Of a DNA stretch of 36,927 bases, positions 1 through 8,853 are shown piece by piece. The notes beneath the pieces were generated by a model. The model was given only the letters and a program-made list of their open reading frames with translations, was not told the DNA's origin and ran no database searches. This DNA comes from CAYSWS01 sp965603395 (lineage in GTDB: Bacteria; Patescibacteriota; WWE3; UBA101185; UBA10185), in NCBI GenBank assembly GCA_965603395.1, contig CBFDCV010000003.1, positions 1 to 36,927 on the forward strand, read 5' to 3'. The stretch's first letter is position 1. Every line of letters begins with the position of its first letter. A program made the position numbers and the translations under genes.

Positions 1-146
1 CCGTCTGACGAGCAGTCATCGACAATTACAATCTCTTTTTGGGTCTCTCCCAAATCAACAGCCTTCACTTTTTCCACCAACTCCAAAACGGTGTCTTTCT
101 CATTGTAAACAGGTATTACTATTGATAATTTCTTAACACTATTCAT
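1..146 (-). CDS. Family 2 glycosyltransferase, N-terminal fragment
   Basis: Only the first 48 codons lie in the window; the gene continues past the left edge. The ATG is at 146-144. The translation opens with the usual GT2 Rossmann-like strand (LSIVIPVYNE) and reaches the nucleotide-binding signature IVIVDDCSSD, where the paired aspartates contact the sugar nucleotide. This is enough to call a GT-A fold family 2 transferase, but not its donor or acceptor. The start overlaps the stop of the upstream membrane transferase by 8 bp, so it is almost certainly co-transcribed with it as the distal gene of the surface-glycan cluster. It may be another polyprenyl-phosphate sugar synthase, since such enzymes often accompany GT-C transferases; that part is inference. 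Confidence 0.85.
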   Translation of the reverse strand, partial: MNSVKKLSIVIPVYNEKDTVLELVEKVKAVDLGETQKEIVIVDDCSSD

Positions 147-1674
147 GTTCAATAAATTTTAGAATTTTAGTAAAAAACTCTTTACCTCTGATAGTATATC
201 TAAATTCCTTGATTTGTTCTAAGTATTCAACACCATCGGCACTAAATTCCATATCCGTATTATGCTCATTTGTCATTAAAACATAATCAGCTCCTTCTAG
301 TGCTAAAACTTGGTATGTACGACCCTCTCTAGAGTCCATATTCACGTAAATACCTTCCACCTGATCATTTTCAGTTTTGATATTTAGATACCAATCCGAA
401 ACGCTACTGATATCATTGTGAACTATAGTTCCCATAAAATTATCTTGAGCGTATTTGTTGGCCTCCACTACGGCTTTAAAGATATCTTTGTGAAGCCAAA
501 TTGTAGCTATGGTCCAAGCGGCCATAGAAAGAACCAAAGTTATCTCAAAAATACAGAAATTTCTTTTTAGAATGGAAAATATGTTCACTATTTGTAAAGT
601 TATTACGAAAAACAGCAACGGTCGTATAAGCACCAAAAATTGTAGTTTTAAAATATATTGAGATACAAGGAATACAAATAATAGGCCGCCCAACGCTAGG
701 GCATCTGCAAAGGAAGCCTTTTCATTACGTTCAAAATATCTATCTATATATAAAGCCAAAGGAATGATAAGAAACGGGATAATCGGTGTGAGCAGCCTTG
801 GGATGGCTGCAGGCCACACTAGCGCTAGTATTAACTCGATGGCTACAAACACAGTGAGTGCCACATTTCCCAAACTAAATTTTTTAAATTCATTGAGACT
901 TTTATAAAAGAAAAAGCAGGCAGAGACAAATCCAAACAAAAACGTCAATGAAACCAAATAGATATAAAGCATGTTTAAATCGTAAACACGGGTGCCCGGT
1001 TCTTCAAAATAAGTAGAGGTCATGGGATTTCTGTAAAAAAACCAGGGAAGCGTGACCAACAAAAAACCTACCACCAACAAAAAACCTTTCTTTATACTAT
1101 CCAAATTCCATTTTTCGTCCAAAAATATGCCCAAACCTAGAGAAAATCCTAAAATGTACCCTTCGAACCTGGTCAATACGGACACACCAACTAACGTCCC
1201 TAAAACTAACAATTCCTTCCACGTTAAAGAGGTTTTCCACTTGTTATATAGATAAAAAGTTAATAGTGCCAACAAGGCAAAGGGAATATCGGCCATAATT
1301 CTGATCGACCAGTACAACAACACCGGATTCAGAACCAGCAACCACATAGCAGTTTTTCGTGCCCGCTCACTAAGATCATATTGATAGAGAATTTTATAAA
1401 ATAACCAAAACAAGGCTATGCTAAACACAAACATCTCGATTCTTCCCCATAACACCTGATCAAATCCTGCAGGTCTTAAAGCTAGCAATATAGAAAAAAC
1501 AGGCTGTCTTTTTTCATCTTGAGGATAAGTACCTTGCCTTACAAACTCAGATGCTCTAAGTATCCGGTAACTATCTCCCCACTCAGCATAGTTAATGTTA
1601 AGAAGTAAGAGGTGAGTAGTTACAAATACCGCGAATATTATCAGAATTTTACTTGAGGTGATTTTTTTTAGCAT
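139..1674 (-). CDS. Multi-pass GT-C type glycosyltransferase (PMT/ArnT-like)
   Basis: A 511-residue protein with roughly ten or more hydrophobic segments: an N-terminal membrane helix (about residues 8-28), an extracytoplasmic loop with WGD (residues 32-34) where GT-C enzymes carry their catalytic acidic residue, many further helices to about residue 405, and a soluble C-terminal part of about 110 residues. This is the layout of GT39/GT83-like enzymes that use polyprenyl-phosphate sugars on the outer membrane face. The exact family and substrate are not recognisable by eye. It overlaps the upstream GT4 gene by 26 bp and the next GT2 by 8 bp, so translation of the three is probably coupled. 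The two polyprenyl-phosphate sugar synthases upstream are natural donors for it; that link is inference. Confidence 0.72.
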   Translation of the reverse strand: MLKKITSSKILIIFAVFVTTHLLLLNINYAEWGDSYRILRASEFVRQGTYPQDEKRQPVFSILLALRPAGFDQVLWGRIEMFVFSIALFWLFYKILYQYDLSERARKTAMWLLVLNPVLLYWSIRIMADIPFALLALLTFYLYNKWKTSLTWKELLVLGTLVGVSVLTRFEGYILGFSLGLGIFLDEKWNLDSIKKGFLLVVGFLLVTLPWFFYRNPMTSTYFEEPGTRVYDLNMLYIYLVSLTFLFGFVSACFFFYKSLNEFKKFSLGNVALTVFVAIELILALVWPAAIPRLLTPIIPFLIIPLALYIDRYFERNEKASFADALALGGLLFVFLVSQYILKLQFLVLIRPLLFFVITLQIVNIFSILKRNFCIFEITLVLSMAAWTIATIWLHKDIFKAVVEANKYAQDNFMGTIVHNDISSVSDWYLNIKTENDQVEGIYVNMDSREGRTYQVLALEGADYVLMTNEHNTDMEFSADGVEYLEQIKEFRYTIRGKEFFTKILKFIEHE

Positions 1675-2845
1675 ATTGATAAATTTCTTCTATTTCCCTT
1701 GCTTTAGTATCCCAAGAATACATCCTCATTATTTTGTATCTGTCTACTGCCCTAGGATGCTCTACCATGTCTTTTATTTTCCTTGCAATATAACGCGGTC
1801 CGATTTCTTCAAGATATTCTAAACCTAAAATCTCCTCATTTAATTTAAACCCTGATACCAGAGATTGGACACCGCAAGACAGAGACTCCATGACTGCCTT
1901 TGGCAATCCCTCAAAACTGGAAGGCAGTACAAAAAGGTCAGCCGCTTGGTAGGCAATAGGTACTTGCGGATAGGGCGTATACCCTAAAATTATGACGCGG
2001 TGCTTAAGTTTGTTTTGCGCGATAACACCGCTTAACTTGTCCATGTATGCATCCTCTCCTGATCCCATCAACAACAACTTATACTTATCAGGAAGATGCT
2101 TAAGTGATTCGATTAAGAAATGGATGTTTTTTCTTGCTACCATAGCTCCCACATTAAGAATGATCCTATCGGCAGGGTCTAGCTTAAGCTCAAGTCTGGT
2201 TTTAATTTTCTCTTCCGGTGTAACTAGATTGAATACGTCAGTATTTACACCGGTTTCTACCACAAAACATTTTTCCGGATCGACGTTGTAGTATTTTATT
2301 GCCTCTTGTTTCAGCTCTTCTGATACGAAAATGCAGGCGTCCGCAGCTTTAACTGCTAACCGGTCAGCCATTTCGGCAAAGGGCCAATCAATGTATTTTG
2401 AAATGTTTTTTATCTCATTCTCAGCTTTTTCTAGCTTTACTTTTCTTCCTTTCACAGTGTTATGAAAGTGGGCAACCAAAGGCACCTTCATTTCCTCTAC
2501 CCAAGGGAAGTGTTTTTCCAGTATTCGCCGGTACCAGTAAAGCCACAGACCAAGATGTCCATGAGAATGAATTAGATCAATCTTATTTGTCTTTCTCCAA
2601 GTGACATACCTCATAAACGCTCCTATTGAGGATGTGAAGGCTGTAGTTCCGTGAATGGGTGCTCTTGGAACCACATGAAAATCAACTTTATTTAATCCTT
2701 CAATAGGACCGGACCTGGGCCATCTAGCGGAAAATATGTCAAATGTGTGACCTAGCTTAACTTGAGATTTTGTAAGTTCATACGGAGCCGGAGCAAGTCC
2801 CTGCCAAGGAGGAGGCCACTCGTATATCATTCTAACGATTCTCAT
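1649..2845 (-). CDS. GT4 glycosyltransferase (GT-B fold)
   Basis: A 398-residue retaining glycosyltransferase with two Rossmann-like domains. The N-terminal half binds acceptor; the C-terminal half has the sugar-nucleotide site, with the strand IILNVGAMVARKN near residue 229 and the E-x7-E motif EGLPKAVME at residues 312-320. The glycine-rich N-terminal loop is replaced by a proline-rich YEWPPPWQG stretch (residues 8-16). There is a strong AAGGAGG ribosome-binding site 6 nt before the ATG, which fixes the start. It overlaps the upstream GT4 end by 14 bp and the downstream GT-C gene by 26 bp. It acts in the cytoplasm on a glycan precursor; donor and acceptor sugars cannot be told from sequence. 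Confidence 0.88.
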   Translation of the reverse strand: MRIVRMIYEWPPPWQGLAPAPYELTKSQVKLGHTFDIFSARWPRSGPIEGLNKVDFHVVPRAPIHGTTAFTSSIGAFMRYVTWRKTNKIDLIHSHGHLGLWLYWYRRILEKHFPWVEEMKVPLVAHFHNTVKGRKVKLEKAENEIKNISKYIDWPFAEMADRLAVKAADACIFVSEELKQEAIKYYNVDPEKCFVVETGVNTDVFNLVTPEEKIKTRLELKLDPADRIILNVGAMVARKNIHFLIESLKHLPDKYKLLLMGSGEDAYMDKLSGVIAQNKLKHRVIILGYTPYPQVPIAYQAADLFVLPSSFEGLPKAVMESLSCGVQSLVSGFKLNEEILGLEYLEEIGPRYIARKIKDMVEHPRAVDRYKIMRMYSWDTKAREIEEIYQYAKKNHLK

Positions 2846-4049
2846 CTACAACCTCCTTAATAACTTTTTCGTATTGGTCAAGCATGTTTTGAAGTGTGTA
2901 CTTTTCATAAGCAATCTTAAGAGCATTATCACTCATTTTTTGACGCAAGTCTTTATCCTCAGCTATTTGCAATACTTTTTTCTTAAATTCGTTAGTATCA
3001 TCCTGCTTAACCAGAAATCCGTTTTCACCGTCTTCAACCGCATCCTTTACTCCGCCCTTATCATAAGCAACTGTAGGGAGGGCAGAAAACATGGACTCCA
3101 CTAAAACCATGGGAAAGCCTTCGTACCTTTTAGTGGGAAGCACAAATATCCCGTACTCCTTATTTTTGTAATACTTTTCAACCAACTCATCATATGGGAC
3201 TTTCCCAAGAAAATGAATCCGGTTCTTAAGCTTTTCATCACTCAGTGTCCGGTTCTGAACTGTACCAAGAAGCTCCCCTGCCCCTACCATATCAATTCTC
3301 AAATTTGTAAGCTCAGGGTCTATAAACATTTTCATCAGGTCGAGGATCCCTTTTGATTTAATGATCTGTCCTACATAAAGTATTTTATTTCCTCTTGAGA
3401 TTTTCTTACCTTGAGGAAAAAATCTTTTAGGATCAACGCCGTTGTGAATCACCTCAATTTTTCTATCCATGACAAATGTTTCATCTACCAGGCTTTCTTT
3501 AACAAAGTTTGATACAGCAATGATTTTGTTAGAACCGTGAACAAACTCTCTTTGCCTCCTAAAAAAGTTCTTAGCAGCAAAACCTGTATTTTTTATGAGT
3601 AATAGCAGGTCCTTAGGAAGTTCCATGCTTGATAAAAATGTTTTATATTCTCCTGTTATCGAACCATGAGATATCGAAATAGCTTTTATATCTAGCTCTC
3701 TTTTTCTTCTGATAACTCCAAGTCCGGCGGAGCTTTGGGCTAAAACCAGATCAAATTTATTCTTTTCATGAATAGTAGTAAATTCTTCAAAAGAGCGGTT
3801 GATCCAGTTTTCCTTTTGCACAGTCCCAAAAAAACCAAAAACCGGTCCCATTCGATAAATACAGTCTATAAAAATGTATTTGACACCATTTTCATTGACT
3901 TCATCAAGGGAAAACTCCCATTTAGGAGAAAAAACCGTAATTCTATGCCCTCTATTAGCAAGCCCTTCGCAAAGTATCTTATTTTGGGTTTCCAAACCGC
4001 CGTACCCTTTGTGAAAGGTGGTCTTTTTAGTAAAAACCGCTATATTCAT
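2832..4049 (-). CDS. GT4 glycosyltransferase (GT-B fold)
   Basis: A 405-residue GT4 enzyme. The N-terminus MNIAVFTKKT is followed by a glycine-rich acceptor loop GYGGLE at residues 15-20, which is typical of the family. The donor domain starts around KILYVGQIIKSKG (residues 222-234), and the E-x7-E motif EGFPMVLVE spans residues 310-318, with the usual GG and DGENG elements after it. No clear ribosome-binding site precedes the ATG, and 30 bp separate it from the upstream GT4 gene. It is the middle of three consecutive GT4 genes, which suggests stepwise addition of sugars to one lipid-linked glycan. Specificity is unknown. Confidence 0.88.
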   Translation of the reverse strand: MNIAVFTKKTTFHKGYGGLETQNKILCEGLANRGHRITVFSPKWEFSLDEVNENGVKYIFIDCIYRMGPVFGFFGTVQKENWINRSFEEFTTIHEKNKFDLVLAQSSAGLGVIRRKRELDIKAISISHGSITGEYKTFLSSMELPKDLLLLIKNTGFAAKNFFRRQREFVHGSNKIIAVSNFVKESLVDETFVMDRKIEVIHNGVDPKRFFPQGKKISRGNKILYVGQIIKSKGILDLMKMFIDPELTNLRIDMVGAGELLGTVQNRTLSDEKLKNRIHFLGKVPYDELVEKYYKNKEYGIFVLPTKRYEGFPMVLVESMFSALPTVAYDKGGVKDAVEDGENGFLVKQDDTNEFKKKVLQIAEDKDLRQKMSDNALKIAYEKYTLQNMLDQYEKVIKEVVDENR

Positions 4050-4079
4050 AGGGAAATTATATCAGGAAAAATCTTTAAA

Positions 4080-5297
4080 TTAGCTTAACAATAGCTCCTC
4101 TAGCTTTTCTACATTCTTACTCTGGTCAAACATCTCCAGAGCTTTATTATATGCAGCCTCACCTAGTCTCTTCTTTCGATCTTTATCAAATAATAACTTT
4201 TCGATCTCAGTAGCCAACGCTTCAGAATTCCTCTGGGGAACCACCACCCCCGTCACATCGTCCATGATCAACTCATTAACACTCCCCGCATCTGTGGTTA
4301 TAATAGGCAACTTAGCCAAAGCTGCCTCAATTACTACATTCGGTATGCCATCCGAATCGCCAGCCTTAGATTTTACAATAGGCAGTACAAATAGATCAGC
4401 TGCTAAATAAAACTTGGCTAGTTCTTCAAAAGGCATCCCCTTCCCCTCCCCGTGAATGATAAATACGTCTTCTAAACCGTAATCGGCAATTTTACCCAAC
4501 AAATCTTTATACTTTTCACCTACACCTACTAGGTCTACCCGATGTTTTATCCTCCTATCCGTCAATATTTTTGAGGCTTGTATCATGTATTCGATGCCCT
4601 TTTTCTCAGTTAACCTGGTTCCTCCCATGAAGATCATAGGTACATCTGATTTTGTGGCTGCAGTATGCGCAGGAAAAACCTTTTCCGGGTCAATGCCGTG
4701 GTGTACAAGATGAATCTTTTCCGAACCCGCATCTGAGATCTTCAGGCACCTCTCATGGGCTGCCTTATTACATACCACCACAAACTTGGCTAAATTTGCT
4801 TTTGACTTTGGTAGATGAGGATATTCGAACACATCTCTGGCGTGAGCACTTATGCTAAAGGGAACATCTAAAATAATAGCTGCAAACATGCCAATAGTTG
4901 AAAAATCCGAATAAAAGTGGATATGAATTTCATCAGGTTTATAATTTCTAATAATGTTGGCGTAGCTTAAAGATTTCAACAAAAGATAATATCTCTTCAG
5001 ATAGCTCCTAGTTAGATCTCCTTTCAAGATATGGTTGATCTTTTTAATTTCCTCGGTTCTCAATAACAAATATTTGAGAGAGAAAAGCAGATCAATTCCA
5101 TTTAACCTAATCTTGTGAGTGCGGGGCTTTAAAAGTTCGTCCAACTCGCCGGTGCCTTTTTTCAAACATAGTATGTCAACATCTAAACTACCAAGCTCAA
5201 CTAGCTTGACTATATCCCGTTGAATAAACGTTTCAGTGAGAACCGGAAACTCAGGTATAAAAATTGTTATCTTTTTCTTATGACTTTTTTGGCCCAT
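4080..5297 (-). CDS. GT4 glycosyltransferase, WcaL/AmsK-like
   Basis: A 405-residue GT4 enzyme. The N-terminal FPVLTETFI (residues 17-25) is the signature seen in exopolysaccharide transferases of the WcaL/AmsK group, where FPxxSETF is common. The donor domain carries GGTRLTEKKG (residues 225-234), and the catalytic motif is D-x7-E (DGIPNVVIE, residues 316-324), so aspartate replaces the first glutamate. It overlaps the end of the UDP-glucose dehydrogenase gene by 20 bp, so the two are translated together and it may use a sugar made from UDP-glucuronate. That donor assignment is inference; family membership is firm. Confidence 0.87.
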   Translation of the reverse strand: MGQKSHKKKITIFIPEFPVLTETFIQRDIVKLVELGSLDVDILCLKKGTGELDELLKPRTHKIRLNGIDLLFSLKYLLLRTEEIKKINHILKGDLTRSYLKRYYLLLKSLSYANIIRNYKPDEIHIHFYSDFSTIGMFAAIILDVPFSISAHARDVFEYPHLPKSKANLAKFVVVCNKAAHERCLKISDAGSEKIHLVHHGIDPEKVFPAHTAATKSDVPMIFMGGTRLTEKKGIEYMIQASKILTDRRIKHRVDLVGVGEKYKDLLGKIADYGLEDVFIIHGEGKGMPFEELAKFYLAADLFVLPIVKSKAGDSDGIPNVVIEAALAKLPIITTDAGSVNELIMDDVTGVVVPQRNSEALATEIEKLLFDKDRKKRLGEAAYNKALEMFDQSKNVEKLEELLLS

Positions 5298-6648
5298 TCC
5301 TTAAGATAGCATATACGGGTCTTTCATCTTGTTCAATAAGACCGTTGGTTACTTTTCCTATGGCAAAATAAGTAAAACCTGCTTTTTCAACTTTTACTTT
5401 GTCTAAAAGGTTTCTACCATCAAAAATGACCGGCGCCTTCAATAACTGCTTTACTTTAGTCAGATCAAGCTTTCTAAATTCGTCCCATTCTGTTAATAGA
5501 CATAAGGCATCAGCATTCTCCATAGTCTCATATTTATCTAAACAATAAGTAATGTTGTTGTCCCCAAGCTCTTTCTTGGCGTTAACCATCGCTTCCGGAT
5601 CAAAAGCTCTTATTTTTGCCCCTAGCCCTCTCAACAGCCTAACTACTTCAATGGAAACTGACTCTCTGATATCATCAGTATTGCTCTTAAAAGACAAGCC
5701 CAGACAAGCAATGGTCCGATTAGACAAATTGTTACCAAAATAAGTAGATACTTTTTTTATAAAGTAGTTTCTTTGCATACCGTTGACCTCCATAACACTA
5801 CGTAAGAGCTTGAAATCATATGCTTGATCAGTGGAAGTCTTGTAAAGTGCGGCCACATCTTTAGGAAAACAGCTACCACCATATCCTAAACCGGCATGTA
5901 AAAAAGGAAGTCCAATCCTTTTATCTAAACCCATACCTTTAGCTACTGTCTGTACATCAGCCCCCGCTCTTTCGCATAATTGACCTATCTCATTAATAAA
6001 GGAGATTTTGGTGGCTAAAAAAGCATTAGATGCGTACTTAATCATCTCAGCTGATCTTAAATCGCACTCCACAATGGGTGATCCCAGATGGCTGTAAAGT
6101 TCCTTCATGACGTTTATGGCCCTTTCTGAGTCGCTTCCTACCACTGTTCTATCAGTATTTTGCATGTCTTCTATAGATGTACCTTCTCTTAAAAACTCCG
6201 GATTGGATACAACATCAAAGTCTGTTTCGGTTTTTAGGTTTTGCTTAATTATCTGCCTAACCCTTTCATTTGTTCGAACAGGTACGGTGCTTTTCACTAC
6301 TATTACCTTGTAACCATCCAAATTCTGGCCAATTTCCTTAGCTACTGACCACACGGAGCTTAGATCGGCGGCTCCGTCACCGCCCTGCGGAGTTCCCACA
6401 CAAATAAAAACTATCTCTGCATTTTTTATACCTTCCGGTAGAGAAGTAGTAAATTTAAGTTTGCCTGATCCAACATTTTCCAAAACCAAGTCTGACAAAC
6501 CCGGTTCGTAAATGGGCATTTCCCCAGATGTGATCTTAGCTATTTTTTTCTCGTCTATATCAATACCGGTAACTTTATGTCCCCAATCGGAAAACACGGC
6601 TGCTCCTACCAGCCCTATATAACCTGTACCAATTACTGCTATATTCAT
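5278..6648 (-). CDS. ugd: UDP-glucose 6-dehydrogenase
   Basis: Oxidises UDP-glucose twice with NAD to give UDP-glucuronate, a precursor of acidic surface polysaccharides. The 456-residue length fits the family. The NAD-binding motif GTGYIG lies at residues 7-12, the central helix has the conserved K204 and N208 (EMIKYASNAF), and the catalytic nucleophile is C260 in GYGGSCFPKD. The C-terminal UDP-binding domain follows with LGLSFKSNTDDIRESVS. AAGGAG about 11 nt before the ATG supports the start. It is sandwiched between GT2 and GT4 genes, consistent with local supply of the acidic sugar donor. All key residues are present, so activity is expected. Confidence 0.95.
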   Translation of the reverse strand: MNIAVIGTGYIGLVGAAVFSDWGHKVTGIDIDEKKIAKITSGEMPIYEPGLSDLVLENVGSGKLKFTTSLPEGIKNAEIVFICVGTPQGGDGAADLSSVWSVAKEIGQNLDGYKVIVVKSTVPVRTNERVRQIIKQNLKTETDFDVVSNPEFLREGTSIEDMQNTDRTVVGSDSERAINVMKELYSHLGSPIVECDLRSAEMIKYASNAFLATKISFINEIGQLCERAGADVQTVAKGMGLDKRIGLPFLHAGLGYGGSCFPKDVAALYKTSTDQAYDFKLLRSVMEVNGMQRNYFIKKVSTYFGNNLSNRTIACLGLSFKSNTDDIRESVSIEVVRLLRGLGAKIRAFDPEAMVNAKKELGDNNITYCLDKYETMENADALCLLTEWDEFRKLDLTKVKQLLKAPVIFDGRNLLDKVKVEKAGFTYFAIGKVTNGLIEQDERPVYAILRNGPKKS

Positions 6649-6678
6649 TTTTTGGAAAGCTCCTTCTAGGCAGAATAA

Positions 6679-7434
6679 TTAAACTTTGTATAAACCTCTC
6701 ACATCATTTACTCTAACTTTAATTACGTCAATAACCATTTTAATAGAATCACTCACCGGGTTCAATCTTGTAGTTTTTACATATCTCCATGTTACAGACA
6801 CCTCTTTTATCTTAAAACCCAATTTTCTGGCTAAATATAATACTTCTACATCAAAGGCTCCCATATAACCTTTATCTAGTTCCTTAGCGTCCTTACCGTA
6901 TATTTCCAATCTCCTAAAGATTTCTTTGGCAGCTTTTTTCCTAAATAACTTAAAACCGCATTGAGAATCTTTAATTCCGGGTAATGCTATCAGTTGAACA
7001 ACATAGTTAAAAAGTCTACCCATAAGATGTCTATAATAAGGTTCATTTACTCTGTCGGCGCCTACACCCTCTCTGGAAGCAATAACAATGTCAAAATCAT
7101 GTTCCATCATCCAGTGAAATAATACTTTTAATTCTTCTATGGGAGTGGATAGATCTGCGTCAGCCATATAGATAAACCTGCCTTCAGCTGTCATGATGCC
7201 TGTCCATACGGTAGGACCTTTTCCTTTGTGGGGGTTTTTCACTAATTTAATTTCCGGGTATTCTTTAATATGCTTTTCGATTAATTCAACTGTGTTATCT
7301 TCACTACCATCATCTACTACCACAACTTCAAATGAATCAGAAAAATTCCTCATAAAAGTCACTACTTGAGTTAGAGTAGGTACTATTTTGTCTGATTCGT
7401 TATATGCAGGTATTACAATTGAAAATTCGTACAT
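6679..7434 (-). CDS. GT2, dolichyl-phosphate beta-glucosyltransferase-like
   Basis: A 251-residue GT-A enzyme resembling ALG5, which moves glucose from UDP-glucose to a polyprenyl phosphate on the inner membrane face. Visible motifs are SIVIPAYNES (residues 5-14), VVVDDGSEDNT, the metal-binding DADLSTP near residue 96, and DSQCGFKLF near residue 155, a sequence typical of ALG5 relatives. There are no clear membrane helices apart from weakly hydrophobic patches, so it is probably membrane-associated. It lies 27 bp after the GtrA-fused enzyme and 30 bp before ugd. A TATAAT ends 3 nt before the ATG, too close to act as its promoter with this start. The lipid product could feed the GT-C enzymes of this window. 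Confidence 0.86.
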   Translation of the reverse strand: MYEFSIVIPAYNESDKIVPTLTQVVTFMRNFSDSFEVVVVDDGSEDNTVELIEKHIKEYPEIKLVKNPHKGKGPTVWTGIMTAEGRFIYMADADLSTPIEELKVLFHWMMEHDFDIVIASREGVGADRVNEPYYRHLMGRLFNYVVQLIALPGIKDSQCGFKLFRKKAAKEIFRRLEIYGKDAKELDKGYMGAFDVEVLYLARKLGFKIKEVSVTWRYVKTTRLNPVSDSIKMVIDVIKVRVNDVRGLYKV

Positions 7435-7461
7435 AATATTATAGCTACAATATTTTACAAA

Positions 7462-8583
7462 TTAGTTACTCTTTTTCCAAATCACTCTGCTATAAACAGT
7501 GTAATTCCAAATAAGTCCTACCAGTATACCAATGAAAAATGCGCTATAAGCAACCGGTGCCGTGTCCCCAAATCTGTTAACCGAAAAGTTAATGAGCCAC
7601 GATCTAAAAATTATTGGAATGTATGAAGAGATAAAGTACACCACAAAACTTGTAGCTTTCTTTTTAACGCCGGCTAGCTTTCTCTCATTGAAAGACCAGT
7701 AATTGTTTAGCGTAAAAGTGGTTACCATGCCCAAAAATCCTGATAATACACTAGCCATCGTTGAGCCCAGTGATGTTATCCGAAAAATGGAAAAAAGGGC
7801 ACTATCAACAAAAAGCCCTGTAAAGCCCACAATGATGAACTTGAAAAAGCTTTTACTTTGCTGGTATCTTAGTAAAAGCACCACCCTTAAAGAATCAAGC
7901 ATGTTGTCTTTTTCCATCTTAGAGTCGCCCCTATCTCTGAGACCAAATTTGATGGGTACTTCCTTTATTTTTGCTCCTAAATTGTGCATTTTGAATAAAA
8001 GGTCAATTTTGTAGGCAAAGCCTGAGGAATTCACATCCTCCAAATTGATCTTTTTCAGAAATCCGTCAACTCTTGAGACTTTAAACCCGGTGGTGAAATC
8101 GTTTACATTGAAGATTCCCAGTACTATTTTTGAAAATAAACTACCTCCTAAGCTTAAAAGTTTTCTATAAAAAGCCCACTCTTTGGGAATACTTCCGCCT
8201 TTAATGTATCTTGACCCGATGACATAGTCATAGCCTTGGTCAAAAGCTTTCAGTAGTTTGGTAAAATCTTTTGGATCATGTTGGAAGTCAGCATCCATCT
8301 CTACCACAACACCCGCTTGTAGTTTTTCCATAGCATGTTTGAAACCATAAATGTATGCAGAGCCCAAGCCGGCTTTTTCTTTCTCTTTCAAAAGGTGTAT
8401 GTTAGGATTTTTTTGTCTGAACTCCAGCACCTGCTCACCTGTACCATCAGGAGAATTACCATCCACGACTAAGATATGAAGCTGATGATGAGGAAATTGA
8501 GAAAACTCACCCACAAGTGCCGGCACAAGCAGCTTTATATTTTCACGTTCATTATAAGTAGGTATTACTACTACAACTTTCAT
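7462..8583 (-). CDS. Polyprenyl-phosphate mannosyltransferase (DPM-like) fused to GtrA-like domain
   Basis: A 373-residue two-domain protein. Residues 1 to about 235 form a GT2 domain like dolichol-phosphate mannose synthase (VIPTYNERENI, NSPDGTG, the DxD-type EMDADFQHDP, GSRYIKGGS). Residues about 243-370 form a GtrA-like membrane domain with four helices and the typical LNNYWSF motif. Such fusions are thought to make a polyprenyl-phosphate hexose and help carry it across the membrane. The normally paired aspartates read VDGNSPDGT, so the second is glycine. It is the first sugar gene after the 85-residue membrane protein (12 bp gap). The hexose is probably mannose or glucose, but this is not proven by sequence. 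Confidence 0.88.
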   Translation of the reverse strand: MKVVVVIPTYNERENIKLLVPALVGEFSQFPHHQLHILVVDGNSPDGTGEQVLEFRQKNPNIHLLKEKEKAGLGSAYIYGFKHAMEKLQAGVVVEMDADFQHDPKDFTKLLKAFDQGYDYVIGSRYIKGGSIPKEWAFYRKLLSLGGSLFSKIVLGIFNVNDFTTGFKVSRVDGFLKKINLEDVNSSGFAYKIDLLFKMHNLGAKIKEVPIKFGLRDRGDSKMEKDNMLDSLRVVLLLRYQQSKSFFKFIIVGFTGLFVDSALFSIFRITSLGSTMASVLSGFLGMVTTFTLNNYWSFNERKLAGVKKKATSFVVYFISSYIPIIFRSWLINFSVNRFGDTAPVAYSAFFIGILVGLIWNYTVYSRVIWKKSN

Positions 8584-8595
8584 AGCTCGTAAATA

Positions 8596-8853
8596 TTAAA
8601 CACTCAAGGCAATTAAGACAAGCAGGAAGGTGAAAAAACTTATGAGAATATATTCCAGTGCAATTTCCAAAGTAAGTCTTTTTTCCAACAGGTGATGCAA
8701 AATACCCCACAATGAATAAAATATGGCAGCTGCTCCTGTAATGACCATTCTCTCAGTGTTGTGCGCCCTATATGTCCAAAAAAAGACGGCAAACACCACT
8801 ACGCCCAGCAGTAAAACAGTATATTCGATTAATTTATAACTTTTCTGATTCAT
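8596..8853 (-). CDS. Small three-helix membrane protein, unrecognised
   Basis: An 85-residue hydrophobic protein that I cannot assign to a family. It has three likely membrane helices, at about residues 11-28, 35-53 and 62-84. Between the first two is a charged turn (YRAHNTERM), and HHLLEKR links the second and third. Its start overlaps the stop of the CAP-domain gene by 4 bp (ATGA), a strong sign that the two are co-translated and may work together at the membrane. The translation is clean and has no competing ORF on the other strand, so it is probably a real gene despite its size. Confidence 0.7.
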   Translation of the reverse strand: MNQKSYKLIEYTVLLLGVVVFAVFFWTYRAHNTERMVITGAAAIFYSLWGILHHLLEKRLTLEIALEYILISFFTFLLVLIALSV